From: a virus
DNA length: 27,898 nt
IMG/VR virus record: IMGVR_UViG_3300025128_000244
Span: 1 to 27,898 of that record
Strand: one strand, 5' to 3'
In this document: in pieces, positions 9,250 to 16,520 of the stretch
How the letters are laid out: each line of letters starts with the position of its first letter
Numbering within the stretch: the first letter of the stretch is position 1
Position numbers and translations under genes: made by a program
The notes under the pieces: model-generated
Seen by the model: the letters and a program-made list of their open reading frames with translations, nothing else
Told to the model about the DNA's origin: nothing
The model's database searches: none

Positions 9250-10284
9250 TTATGATGTATGTTCTGTATCTGATATTGAAAAATTAGCAGTTTCTCCAAA
9301 AGGTTGAAAAGATACATTTGTTCTACTTTTAAACCATTCTTTATCTGCTTGAGATGGGTCGGAACTAGGCGAAGTATCATCGTATCCTCTCATTTTTATA
9401 TCAATAACTAAATTCCAAAAATCGGTATGATGAAATCCACCAGCAGTAGAAATACTAAATAACTCAGTAGAACCAGAAGGAGTAGTCCCTGTTTGAGATA
9501 CAATATTTAATCTATGAGTACCATAAACTTCAACGCTTTGTACAGGTGGGAAAAAAGTATTCGCATTTCCATTAGATAAATTAATATCACCATCTCCACT
9601 ATTAGAATAAGAACCTGTGCTTACAATATGTTTTTGAAAATTACCGCCATGACTATTTGGATTTGTTCCTCCAGTAGCAGTGTAATTAGGAGGAGTTACT
9701 GTAGAATCGTGACCACTTATTCCTAACTCATCAGACCTAAATTCATTTTTTGTTATAGCCAATGTTCCTTTATAAGCTTCACTACTATTTAAAGCCGCAT
9801 GACCATATCCATTATTAATTCTTGATACTAAATCATATTTAATAAAGTTTTGACAATAATCATCTATCCCTTCAAACCATTTACCACTTGTTGTATTTGC
9901 ATATCCACCATCATTTAAAAAAGATGTAGATTTAGCTGAACCAGTAAATAAAGGTTCTTGTAATGTCATTCCTCCAGCTACCCAAAATAATAAACAATCA
10001 TAATCTCCAAAATTTAAAAATTTATTAGACCTAGAAACATCTGCAAAGTTTGATATTGTTTGAGCCCGCCAAGGGTCAGCATTATGTTTGTTTGCGTGTA
10101 AACTCCCAGCTGCTAATTGACTCCTGTAGTATTCATAACCATCAACAAATTTACCAGTTTCAGAAGCGTCATCATTGTCACTATGATTAACAACGTTAAT
10201 ATGCAAAAATCCAGATATTAATTTTCTTGGGGGAATCTTTATATATTTTTTAATTGAAATAGGAGTTGATAAATAACCACCCAT
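9250..10284 (-). CDS. Virion appendage or tail fibre-associated protein (344 aa), function unknown
   Basis: Not a recognised family. The protein is rich in Gly, Ser, Asn, Thr and aromatic residues with few long helices, typical of beta-rich virion surface proteins. It contains an early KKYIKIPPRKLISGFLHI stretch, then long Gly/Asn-rich loops (for example near 205-240), and a C-terminal part with alternating hydrophobic residues ending in an SISDTEHTS tail. The start ATG lies 2 nt after the stop of the fibre-like gene at 10287-11204, so the two are probably co-translated partners at the tail tip. It could be a receptor-binding subunit, a head fibre or a minor structural protein. Confidence 0.72.
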   Translation of the reverse strand: MGGYLSTPISIKKYIKIPPRKLISGFLHINVVNHSDNDDASETGKFVDGYEYYRSQLAAGSLHANKHNADPWRAQTISNFADVSRSNKFLNFGDYDCLLFWVAGGMTLQEPLFTGSAKSTSFLNDGGYANTTSGKWFEGIDDYCQNFIKYDLVSRINNGYGHAALNSSEAYKGTLAITKNEFRSDELGISGHDSTVTPPNYTATGGTNPNSHGGNFQKHIVSTGSYSNSGDGDINLSNGNANTFFPPVQSVEVYGTHRLNIVSQTGTTPSGSTELFSISTAGGFHHTDFWNLVIDIKMRGYDDTSPSSDPSQADKEWFKSRTNVSFQPFGETANFSISDTEHTS

Positions 10285-10286
10285 AA

Positions 10287-11204
10287 TTAACTCCCATAAC
10301 TTGTATTAAATGAAGTAGATTCGCCATGAATTGACAATATTGAATAATTTTGTTGCATATCGCCTCTTCCACTTGTTTGATGATATTTATCTATTTTATT
10401 ATGAAATCCATATTGTTGATATAAAGATTGAGCATATGAATTAAAAAGAATTTTTCTATCTGTATCTACTTGTATAATGCTTACTCCACCTTCTTGTATA
10501 TTAACTCCTGTTGCTCCATCTATAACTAAAGTACCAGTATCGTCAATAGCACCATCAGTAATAACTAATCCACCTATTGTAAAGTCTGTTGTTGCATCTA
10601 TTGTAGTGCCTTTTATAGTGCTATGAGAATTTGCACCTATAGCAGTTCCATCTATTGCTCCACCATTTATATCAAATGCAGTCCCTTCTATTTCTACAGA
10701 ACCAGCTTCTAATTTTTTACCAATTGTTATTTTTTCACCGCCATTAGTAGTGACAAATGTTAAATATGCAGTATCAGCTTCTTCTACAACAAGACTAGCT
10801 GCTTTGTCATCTGGTATTTTTATAGAACTATTATCAGCTGTAAATGTTAAAGCCCCATCTCCACCTGCCAAACTTAAATCACCTGACATTTCTCTTGAAC
10901 CATTAATAAGAAGATATTGAGGATGGTCATCAGTCCCCAAGCTGCTTAAATCACTATGTACCGTTACTCCAAAACCAGTTGACGAAGATGATGCAGAACC
11001 TCTGGTTGATGGCATAGTTCCAGAAGAAGACATTGCTAACCAGTCACCATTGCGTTTAACATATTGAACTGTACCAGAATTTTCAACTTGCCTAAAAGAT
11101 ATGTCTCCATCATAACCTTCTCTAGAATCTGGTTCGTTTAAACCAAAAGTAGGTTGCTTACCTTTTTGATGTAATAATTTTCTTTCTTCTCTAGTTAATG
11201 GCAT
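10287..11204 (-). CDS. Tail fibre protein (305 aa)
   Basis: Residues about 85-112 carry the DDHPQYLLINGSREMSGDL type motif seen in many phage fibres, where it precedes a repetitive beta shaft. Before it lies a compact N-terminal domain (LTREERKLLHQKGKQP to VKRNGDWLA) that probably attaches to the virion, joined by a Ser-rich linker. After it come repeated short beta segments with Ile-Asp-Gly and Ile-Thr-Asp-Gly patterns (about 110-245), consistent with a trimeric shaft. The C-terminal ~60 residues (SYAQSLYQQYGFHNK, ending NTSYGS) may be the tip. The start overlaps the nozzle gene stop as TAATG, so the two are translationally coupled. Confidence 0.82.
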   Translation of the reverse strand: MPLTREERKLLHQKGKQPTFGLNEPDSREGYDGDISFRQVENSGTVQYVKRNGDWLAMSSSGTMPSTRGSASSSSTGFGVTVHSDLSSLGTDDHPQYLLINGSREMSGDLSLAGGDGALTFTADNSSIKIPDDKAASLVVEEADTAYLTFVTTNGGEKITIGKKLEAGSVEIEGTAFDINGGAIDGTAIGANSHSTIKGTTIDATTDFTIGGLVITDGAIDDTGTLVIDGATGVNIQEGGVSIIQVDTDRKILFNSYAQSLYQQYGFHNKIDKYHQTSGRGDMQQNYSILSIHGESTSFNTSYGS

Positions 11205-13915
11205 TATTTAATATTCTTTAATCTATATACAATTGTTATATCGTTAATTTCAAATGTAGATGGGACTGTGCCGTCTGTTGTAAATTTAATAGCAAATGAA
11301 TATATATTGTTTGCTTCAGTAGAAGTATTTGGTTTTAATTCAGCCTGCACCCATTGGCCTGCTCCAGTATTAGATATTTCATTACTGGAAAAATTAGTTC
11401 CATTTGCAAATAATTTATCAAATGTAGTATTTCCATTTGTTGCATATTTTACTTGAACATTAGTTGTCGCATTTGTTTTATATGTAATATATACTTTATA
11501 AATCTTTTTTCTAACAGAAGGTTGCCCAAAATCAATATCTTTAGTTCGGTAAACAAATGCTGCGCTTGAAGCTACTTCTGGATTCCAAGTTACCCTATCT
11601 GAATCGTTGTTAGTTAAATACAATAAATCTTGATTCCCATCTAATACGAAGTTTGTCATATTATCTGTAACAGGTATTTTAGAAGAACCTTTCATCCAAG
11701 CTCTTAATACAAAATCATATATAAAAACATCTGTATTTTCATTTTTAATTAATAATTGTCTTTTCTTTGGTATGTATGCTATATGAGCAGAAGACATATC
11801 TGGGTCATCAGAACTTCCATCTTCACCATCAGTAATAAATGCTTCCCAATCAGATTCACTTATTAATCTTATTCCATCTTTTTCTAAAAGATTTAAAACT
11901 TGTTTTCCATCAAAAAAGTAAACACCAAACGAATTAAACCAAGCAATACCATAATCTGTTTTTGTTGTATGATAATCAAATGCGCATCCTTTATTTTCAT
12001 ATCTATCTTCAAGAAATTCAACATTCTCAGATACATTTATAACATACATTGTTTTTTCTTTAAATTGTAAAATCCTATCAGCAAATGCTTCTAACTTGAT
12101 TATACTTTCACCATCGTTTATTGCTACATCAATACTTCCAGTTTTATTTGGAAATACATCAAATTTATTTACAGCGCTTTTTAACATTCTATCTGGATGA
12201 TTTTTACCAGCAGAACCAGCAGGTTGTCTTACATTTCCTATATAAATTCTTCTACCATGAAGAACTGCTGTTTTAAACTTAGCATCAATAAATTGTGTAT
12301 TAGCTGCGTATCCATTTGTACTTCTATATGTATCTATTAAATTTGCAGAACTTGGAGTAATTGCTTTAGCTATTACTGATTTACCATAAAAGTTTCCACT
12401 TGTAACTGCTGTGTTAGCAAGATTAATTGACATTTCTCCATCTTCGGGTAAAAATTTAAATCCATTATTTATAAAATCTAATTCTCCTATTAAGAAAAAA
12501 TTATCATTGTCTTCTAATTTGTAATATACTCTAGAACCAGTTATTCTTTTACTAATTGTATATGTACCTCCTCCACTATTAAAAGGATTAATATACATAT
12601 CAAAATTAAACAACAAAGGACTTCCAATCACATTTACTTTATTAACATCAACACTTGTTTCTGTGTCTGTAAATAAAAATGGTAATGATTCTTGTTTTTC
12701 ATCATCGTATAAATATGTGTGATGAAATGTATATAATCCAGATTGAAAACCTTCAAGACCGGGGTTATCTGCAATAATAGGTCCAGAAAAATAAACATCA
12801 CAATCAGTCCCACTTCTATCTATTTGTAATTGCCAACCATCTAAACCAACTCCACTCGCATCTCCTTCAGTAATGTTTGTTAAATTGCAAGATACTATAT
12901 TCCAACAATCAACTTTAAATTCTTCTTTAGAAAATTCCCAAGTTAAAGATGTATTAGGACTAACTCCAGTTTCATTAACTATAAATTTTATAGCAGATAA
13001 ATTTGCATATTTAGCAGTAGGAACCCATATTGCAAATATAATATTTTTTTCTTGAGTAAGAGTAAATGAAGATGTGTCTGGTAATAAAATAGAACCAGTC
13101 CCACTAGTCCCCTCTAAATAAATATTTTGATTACCAAATAAAGGATATATATCTGTATTATCAGTTTTATTCGCATTCGTAGCTCCTCCATAAGAAGCTG
13201 CGTTTCCACCTCTAAAACTATTTTGTTGAACTCCTACTCTTAAATTTACACTAGAAACATCTGCTACGTCATTTCCACTATCATCTGCTACATTTCCTAT
13301 GTATTCAGAATTACTAGAATTAACACCATTGCTATCAGAACCAGCAAACGGAGTTGATATTAAACAAGTACCTACAGTTGGTTTTTCTATAGATTGATTT
13401 GCCTGAGCCCATCCTATTGATGTACTATCATACGCAGCATCGTCAGAATCAGCATTCAATCCTTCAAATGTTACATAATTCATGTATCCAAACCATTTAT
13501 TATTAATGGTATTATCAAATTCACCATCCCCCACTCTTAAATTTCCATCTCCTACATAAAACACAGGATGGTCACTATCAAAGTTAGTTATTTGACCAGC
13601 ATCCCACCCATCACTATCTTTTATATCTATAGCACTATCATTGTCATCATATGCAATTAATAATGTCTCATTAGCATTATCGCCATCTAATTGCTTATCA
13701 CTATTCATAGTAAACAAACCTCTATTTGGAAATATAGTTAATGTATGGGAAGTCCCAGAATCTACTGAGGATGAACCTAAAGTTTTTATTCTACCTAAAG
13801 AATCAATAGCAACATCTATTGAATCAGGCGATTGAATTTCACTTATATCTCTAGGGTCTGCATTAGTATTAATACCTCCATGAAATCCTTCAATCTTAAG
13901 AGTCTGTTTAGGCAT
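11204..13915 (-). CDS. Tail nozzle / stabilisation-like structural protein (903 aa)
   Basis: The N-terminus has a GFHGGINTNADPRDI motif followed by SIDVAIDSLGRIKTLG, a pattern I recall from large podovirus tail proteins annotated as stabilisation or nozzle proteins. Residues about 555-690 keep a block with GRRIYIGNVRQ, DRMLKSAVNKFD, FADRILQFKEKTMYVINVSE, and DYGIAWFNSFGVYFFDG, suggesting a beta-propeller. A 250-residue Ser/Asn/Gly-rich beta domain precedes it and a beta-sandwich-like C-terminus (AFVYRTKDIDFGQPS onward) follows. The ATG overlaps the stop of the acidic 81-residue gene by 8 nt. In the absence of tail tube and tape measure genes it is the best candidate for the conduit below the connector. 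The exact subunit role is inferred. Confidence 0.78.
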   Translation of the reverse strand: MPKQTLKIEGFHGGINTNADPRDISEIQSPDSIDVAIDSLGRIKTLGSSSVDSGTSHTLTIFPNRGLFTMNSDKQLDGDNANETLLIAYDDNDSAIDIKDSDGWDAGQITNFDSDHPVFYVGDGNLRVGDGEFDNTINNKWFGYMNYVTFEGLNADSDDAAYDSTSIGWAQANQSIEKPTVGTCLISTPFAGSDSNGVNSSNSEYIGNVADDSGNDVADVSSVNLRVGVQQNSFRGGNAASYGGATNANKTDNTDIYPLFGNQNIYLEGTSGTGSILLPDTSSFTLTQEKNIIFAIWVPTAKYANLSAIKFIVNETGVSPNTSLTWEFSKEEFKVDCWNIVSCNLTNITEGDASGVGLDGWQLQIDRSGTDCDVYFSGPIIADNPGLEGFQSGLYTFHHTYLYDDEKQESLPFLFTDTETSVDVNKVNVIGSPLLFNFDMYINPFNSGGGTYTISKRITGSRVYYKLEDNDNFFLIGELDFINNGFKFLPEDGEMSINLANTAVTSGNFYGKSVIAKAITPSSANLIDTYRSTNGYAANTQFIDAKFKTAVLHGRRIYIGNVRQPAGSAGKNHPDRMLKSAVNKFDVFPNKTGSIDVAINDGESIIKLEAFADRILQFKEKTMYVINVSENVEFLEDRYENKGCAFDYHTTKTDYGIAWFNSFGVYFFDGKQVLNLLEKDGIRLISESDWEAFITDGEDGSSDDPDMSSAHIAYIPKKRQLLIKNENTDVFIYDFVLRAWMKGSSKIPVTDNMTNFVLDGNQDLLYLTNNDSDRVTWNPEVASSAAFVYRTKDIDFGQPSVRKKIYKVYITYKTNATTNVQVKYATNGNTTFDKLFANGTNFSSNEISNTGAGQWVQAELKPNTSTEANNIYSFAIKFTTDGTVPSTFEINDITIVYRLKNIK

Positions 13916-14153
13916 TAGATTCTTCGTACTCTATATCTTCTATAATTAATCTTTGAGCATTTTCAGGTAATTCACAAAGTGAACAATCGTCTTCTGAAAA
14001 GTCTATTTCAGAGTTTGCATCGTGGTCAAATACATCTAGTCTAAGACCGCCTTCAGAACCTCTTATGGCTCCTCCGTTTCTTATACTTACTTCCGATTCG
14101 TTAAATTCCTGTAAGGAATCATCTTGTTCAATATATCTTTTCGCTTTTTGCAT
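13908..14153 (-). CDS. Acidic hypothetical protein (81 aa), overlaps upstream gene out of frame
   Basis: Not recognised. An acidic protein rich in Glu and Asp with a C-terminal CSLCELPENAQRL segment, in contrast to the strongly basic proteins encoded just upstream. Its frame stays open from 14162. I prefer ATG at 14153 because AAAGGAG lies 8 nt upstream; a GTG at 14162 is the other option. The first 67 nt overlap the CxxC gene at 14087-14263 in another frame. The stop lies inside the start of the nozzle gene (ATGCCTAA), which is the type of junction used throughout this operon and supports real translation. Function unknown; a nozzle assembly partner is possible from position alone. Confidence 0.6.
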   Translation of the reverse strand: MQKAKRYIEQDDSLQEFNESEVSIRNGGAIRGSEGGLRLDVFDHDANSEIDFSEDDCSLCELPENAQRLIIEDIEYEESNA

Positions 14154-14263
14154 CCTCCACACTCCTTTACCTTGCCTCTAGTGACTGTATTAATTGCTCT
14201 ACTTACTGTATCCCCAAATCCTACATCATTAGAAAAAAGGTCTATGCTTATTTTCTTACCCAT
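14087..14263 (-). CDS. Small basic CxxC protein (58 aa)
   Basis: Frame opens with ATG overlapping the previous stop as TAATG. The protein starts MGKKISIDLFSNDVGFGD and has a basic C-terminal half with CGGCKKRKDILNKMIPY (residues 35-51). I recall CxGCxKRxxxLNK motifs from many phage small proteins, which may bind a metal with one Cys pair or act as half of a zinc ribbon. Only two Cys are present, so a dimer would be needed for a full tetrahedral site. Its last 67-76 nt overlap the acidic gene in a different frame. The motif conservation makes this the more secure of the two overlapping genes. Confidence 0.7.
   Translation of the reverse strand: MGKKISIDLFSNDVGFGDTVSRAINTVTRGKVKECGGCKKRKDILNKMIPYRNLTNRK
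14162..14168 (-). promoter_or_regulatory. Ribosome binding site AAAGGAG deciding the start of the acidic 81-aa gene
   Basis: AAAGGAG is followed by an 8-nt spacer (TGTGGAGG) and ATG at 14153. It lies inside the coding sequence of the overlapping CxxC gene. A second GGAGG touches the ATG and is too close to serve. Confidence 0.4.
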
Positions 14264-14484
14264 TAATAACCAGTTGACATTGATTGTTTTTTAAGACGAT
14301 TTTTCATTCTAACATTTTGAGATTTACCAACAGCAGTTCCTACCATATCTTGTTCTGATTTTGAAGATGTTCCAGCTTTTTGAGTTTTACTCATTTTCTT
14401 TCCACCATAACTCATACAATCTTTCATACTTTTGTATTTTTTTCCCGGTCCTACCATTGTTTTACATTTCATTCGACTTGGCAT
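14263..14484 (-). CDS. Small basic Lys/Met/Ser-rich protein (73 aa)
   Basis: Not recognised. Very basic, with KMKCKTMVGPGKKYKSMKDC at the N-terminus holding both Cys, then low-complexity Ser/Lys (KTQKAGTSSKSEQD) and a Lys/Arg-rich tail. No membrane segment. The Cys-containing KCK...C pattern is repeated in the neighbouring EF-hand protein (MKCKVGQVYDMKLKRC), so the two may share a small Cys-pair module by duplication. Start is 1 nt after the upstream stop; the stop overlaps the ATG of the CxxC gene. Could be a packaged DNA-neutralising peptide or a host-directed factor; neither is shown. Confidence 0.65.
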   Translation of the reverse strand: MPSRMKCKTMVGPGKKYKSMKDCMSYGGKKMSKTQKAGTSSKSEQDMVGTAVGKSQNVRMKNRLKKQSMSTGY

Positions 14485-14485
14485 T

Positions 14486-14740
14486 TTATTTTCCTTTCAT
14501 TGATTTTTGAATTGCAGCTGACCTTTTACTTTCGTAACCAGATAGTTTACCATCTTTGTCAAGGTCTGCTTTTCTTGTTACACATCTTTTAAGTTTCATA
14601 TCGTAGACTTGACCTACTTTACATTTCATTTTACCTTTCATATTGTACTTCCTTCTCATACCACCAGTTTTTAATTTTGTTGAACCACCCCTTCCTGTAT
14701 CTGGAGCTGCTACATCTGATAATCCTATTACGTCTGCCAT
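14486..14740 (-). CDS. Small basic protein with single EF-hand-like calcium loop (84 aa)
   Basis: Residues 59-70 read DLDKDGKLSGYE, an exact EF-hand loop pattern: Asp at 1, 3 and 5, Gly at 6, hydrophobic at 8, Ser at 9 and Glu at 12. The helix after the loop (SKRSAAIQKSMKGK) is basic. Residues about 38-53 hold a KCK...C pair similar to the downstream neighbour. I recall similar DxNxDGKLSxYE small proteins in marine phages. I chose ATG at 14740 because it overlaps the previous stop (TAATG); a TTG nine bases earlier would add MEI. Calcium binding is likely from the motif; its purpose in the virion or host is unknown. Confidence 0.7.
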   Translation of the reverse strand: MADVIGLSDVAAPDTGRGGSTKLKTGGMRRKYNMKGKMKCKVGQVYDMKLKRCVTRKADLDKDGKLSGYESKRSAAIQKSMKGK

Positions 14741-14934
14741 TATTTCCAACTAATTCTTTTACTACTTGTTTTCTTTTTCATTGCTGATGTACATTGTGAC
14801 ATCGTAGGCCTACAGGCTGGGTATCCCTTTCTCCTTTCACCTTTACGTCTCCCACAGGGTTTTCCTGTTTTGCAATCAACCCAGCCTTTGCCCTTATTTC
14901 TTGAAAACCATTTTTTTAAACCTTCTTTTGCCAT
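14740..14934 (-). CDS. DUF5872-like small basic Cys protein (64 aa)
   Basis: Contains GWVDCKTGKPCGRRKGERRK and GYPACRPTMSQC. This arrangement (Trp-Val-Asp, Pro-Cys-Gly-Arg, basic stretch, Tyr-Pro-x-Cys-x-Pro) matches my memory of the DUF5872 family found in aquatic phages and metagenomes. Four Cys could form a small metal-binding knuckle. The tail is Lys/Ser-rich. Start overlaps the upstream stop as TAATG, and the stop overlaps the EF-hand gene start in the same way. Function of the family is unknown. Confidence 0.72.
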   Translation of the reverse strand: MAKEGLKKWFSRNKGKGWVDCKTGKPCGRRKGERRKGYPACRPTMSQCTSAMKKKTSSKRISWK

Positions 14935-15095
14935 TACTTCTTTTTTGCATGAGGAGCCATTTGCACTCTAAAGGAAGTAGTTAAACTAGCTCCTTTATGT
15001 GATTTGTATCCACCTCTAGGATTTTTCATTAATTTTACACCTCTTCCAGATTTCATCCAATGGTATCCTTTAGGTGCTTTTACTTTTTTATTCAT
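14934..15095 (-). CDS. Small basic protein (53 aa)
   Basis: Frame MNKKVKAPKGYHWMKSGRGV onward, with KNPRGGYKSHKGASLTTSF and a final MAPHAKKK. The GYHWM...GVKLMK and SHKGAS segments resemble short His/Lys/Gly-rich proteins I recall from marine phages, but no named family is assigned. No Cys and no membrane segment. Coupled at its end to the DUF5872-like gene (TAATG), and starts 1 nt after the upstream stop. Its integrity and coupling support expression; the role is unknown. Confidence 0.65.
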   Translation of the reverse strand: MNKKVKAPKGYHWMKSGRGVKLMKNPRGGYKSHKGASLTTSFRVQMAPHAKKK

Positions 15096-15096
15096 A

Positions 15097-15240
15097 TTAT
15101 TTCTTTTTCTTTTTACTTGAGTTACCCCAATTAGCAGCTCCTACTTTACGACACTTAACCAATGCTCCAGAAGCATAAGCTGAAGGCCATACTTTGTATC
15201 TTGCTTTTACTTTGTGATAACACGCATCTTTTTTAGACAT
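15097..15240 (-). CDS. Conserved-looking small basic protein with CYHKVKxRYKVWPSAYASGALVKC motif (47 aa)
   Basis: The sequence MSKKDACYHKVKARYKVW continues through PSAYASGALVKCRKVGAANWG to a poly-Lys end. I recall almost the same motif from many phage and cyanophage small proteins, where Trp-Pro-Ser-Ala-Tyr-Ala-Ser and two Cys are retained. The Lys-rich ending suggests nucleic-acid contact, but the family has no established function known to me. It follows the stop of the 93-residue gene with no gap and precedes the next gene by 1 nt. Confidence 0.72.
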   Translation of the reverse strand: MSKKDACYHKVKARYKVWPSAYASGALVKCRKVGAANWGNSSKKKKK

Positions 15241-15522
15241 TTAACACTTCCATCTTCTTCTAGCTGCACATATTCTTTTGTCAGGTGTTTTAGAGCAATT
15301 AATACCATGCATCCTCATTTGACCTGCAGACCTACTACAATAAGACTTTCTTCTTTTTGCAGACTTACTACCAGGCTTCACCTTTCCTGTTACAGCGGTT
15401 TTTAATTTAGAACCGGGATTCATTCTTCTATAAGCAGCTACACCAGCACGAGTCATTCCTGCTCCAGATTTAGTGGACCGAAAGTTCTTTTTATTTTTTG
15501 CTGGCATCTTACCTTTAGACAT
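15241..15522 (-). CDS. DUF6321-like basic Cys protein (93 aa)
   Basis: The core SGAGMTRAGVAAYRRMNPGS followed by KLKTAVTGKVKPGSKSAKRRKSYCSRSAG matches my memory of DUF6321, a family widespread in cyanophages and other marine viruses. The C-terminus holds further Cys (GINCSKTPDK, RRWKC), giving four in all. Very high Arg/Lys content makes it strongly basic. It starts 1 nt after the 42-residue gene. Plausibly a DNA-associated virion or early host-takeover protein, but the family has no proven function. Confidence 0.75.
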   Translation of the reverse strand: MSKGKMPAKNKKNFRSTKSGAGMTRAGVAAYRRMNPGSKLKTAVTGKVKPGSKSAKRRKSYCSRSAGQMRMHGINCSKTPDKRICAARRRWKC

Positions 15523-15523
15523 T

Positions 15524-15652
15524 TTACAATCCCATTCTTACTAAAACTTTTTCAAGTTTATCTCTTAATTCTTCTAATTCGTTATAAATAAACTCAATAT
15601 GTTTTTCTGTTGCAGAAGGTTGTTTCTTTGTTTGTTTTTTAGCAGTTGGCAT
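15524..15652 (-). CDS. Short hypothetical protein (42 aa), basic head and coiled-coil tail
   Basis: MPTAKKQTKKQPSATEKH is a basic N-terminus, followed by a helix (IEFIYNELEELRDKLEKVLV) with heptad spacing. The start overlaps the preceding stop as TAATG, and the stop is 1 nt before the DUF6321-like start. Short, but the coupling at both ends favours a real gene. Function unknown. Confidence 0.55.
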   Translation of the reverse strand: MPTAKKQTKKQPSATEKHIEFIYNELEELRDKLEKVLVRMGL

Positions 15653-15828
15653 TATACACCAATCTTTTTAAGAAGAACACCTTTTATAATTTTCCAAAGT
15701 GCTTCTAAAATTGCTTTTTCTGTTTTTTCACTAATTATAGGTATATCAACTGCTTTGTTAATTTCATCTATAATCTCTTCGCCTGTTTTATCAGACAATA
15801 ATTCATCTGCTATCATTTTCATTAACAT
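15652..15828 (-). CDS. Short amphipathic helical protein (58 aa)
   Basis: Starts MLMKMIADELLSDKTGEEII and ends ALWKIIKGVLLKKIGV. The C-terminal segment is strongly amphipathic and basic, of a type that can associate with membranes. AGGAAAG about 6 nt upstream is a good ribosome site. The stop overlaps the next ATG. The gene lies beside a single-membrane-helix protein and the candidate lysis group, so a membrane-related role is possible; no family is recognised. Confidence 0.58.
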   Translation of the reverse strand: MLMKMIADELLSDKTGEEIIDEINKAVDIPIISEKTEKAILEALWKIIKGVLLKKIGV

Positions 15829-15829
15829 A

Positions 15830-15976
15830 TTAACTTTCCTTTATTTTTTTAGTTTTTAAATATAAATAATAAATTTGTATTGCAAACATTAAACACATTA
15901 ATATTCCAGACAATAAATCAGTCCAATAAACGACACCTAAACTTGTACTTAATCCAGTTACTTTTAAACTATCCAT
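15830..15976 (-). CDS. Single-pass membrane peptide (48 aa), holin-like candidate
   Basis: MDSLKVTGLSTSLG leads into one long hydrophobic segment (residues about 13-40, including LLSGILMCLMFAIQIYYLYL), followed by a short basic tail KTKKIKES. Positive charge after the membrane segment predicts an outside N-terminus and a cytoplasmic C-terminus. Size and layout fit small phage holins or membrane peptides, but no family motif is present. The start overlaps the previous stop (TAATG), placing it directly after the candidate lysis group. Confidence 0.62.
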   Translation of the reverse strand: MDSLKVTGLSTSLGVVYWTDLLSGILMCLMFAIQIYYLYLKTKKIKES

Positions 15977-16203
15977 TAGTTTACACTATCTGATTGTGAT
16001 TTAGAACCTTGACCTGCGTTGTAATATTGAATCGATTGTTCATCTGATTGCTCTTGCATTTGATTTTTTAATACAACAGAATATAATAAATCAAGATGTT
16101 TTAATAAAGAAGTTATCTGTGGAACGTGAACTACCATAGATTGTGATGATTTTTGTTCTTTTTGTTTGTATTTAGAATTATATATATCCATTAATGTATG
16201 CAT
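15976..16203 (-). CDS. Hypothetical protein (75 aa)
   Basis: Not recognised. Basic N-terminus (NSKYKQKEQKSS), a helical hydrophobic middle (VPQITSLLKHLDLLYSVVL) and a Gln/Ser-rich polar tail. The middle is too broken by charge for a confident membrane span. It is coupled by TAATG at both ends to membrane-protein genes. Function unknown. Confidence 0.58.
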   Translation of the reverse strand: MHTLMDIYNSKYKQKEQKSSQSMVVHVPQITSLLKHLDLLYSVVLKNQMQEQSDEQSIQYYNAGQGSKSQSDSVN

Positions 16204-16520
16204 TAGTGCCTTCCATTTATCCTACTAAGAGAACCTTTAACTTCTGATATTTGATTATCAAGGTCGTTTATTTCTTTTGTCATAGCATCAAACTTTCTAT
16301 CTAATTTATCATCTGATGTATTCCATCTGCTAATTAATTTTATAATCATACCTTCCATATTTTCTAACGTTTCTGATTGCCCTTTGTTTTCTATTTTTAA
16401 ATTTTCTAATGCTTGTTGTTGTGATTCAGACTTTTTAGATAATGACATAACTAAATAAACAAACATTACGCCTACCACACCAATCATGCCAGCTTCGCCA
16501 TATACAGCCATAAAGTCCAT
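16203..16520 (-). CDS. Membrane-anchored coiled-coil protein (105 aa)
   Basis: One membrane helix at residues about 10-28 (GMIGVVGVMFVYLVM) followed by basic SKKSES and a long coiled coil (LENLKIENKGQSETLENMEG through IKLISRWNTSDDKLDRKFDA). The positive residues after the helix predict a cytoplasmic C-terminal coiled coil, opposite to its upstream neighbour. This could be a holin or holin regulator, or a structural membrane protein. Coupled on both sides by TAATG. Confidence 0.62.
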   Translation of the reverse strand: MDFMAVYGEAGMIGVVGVMFVYLVMSLSKKSESQQQALENLKIENKGQSETLENMEGMIIKLISRWNTSDDKLDRKFDAMTKEINDLDNQISEVKGSLSRINGRH

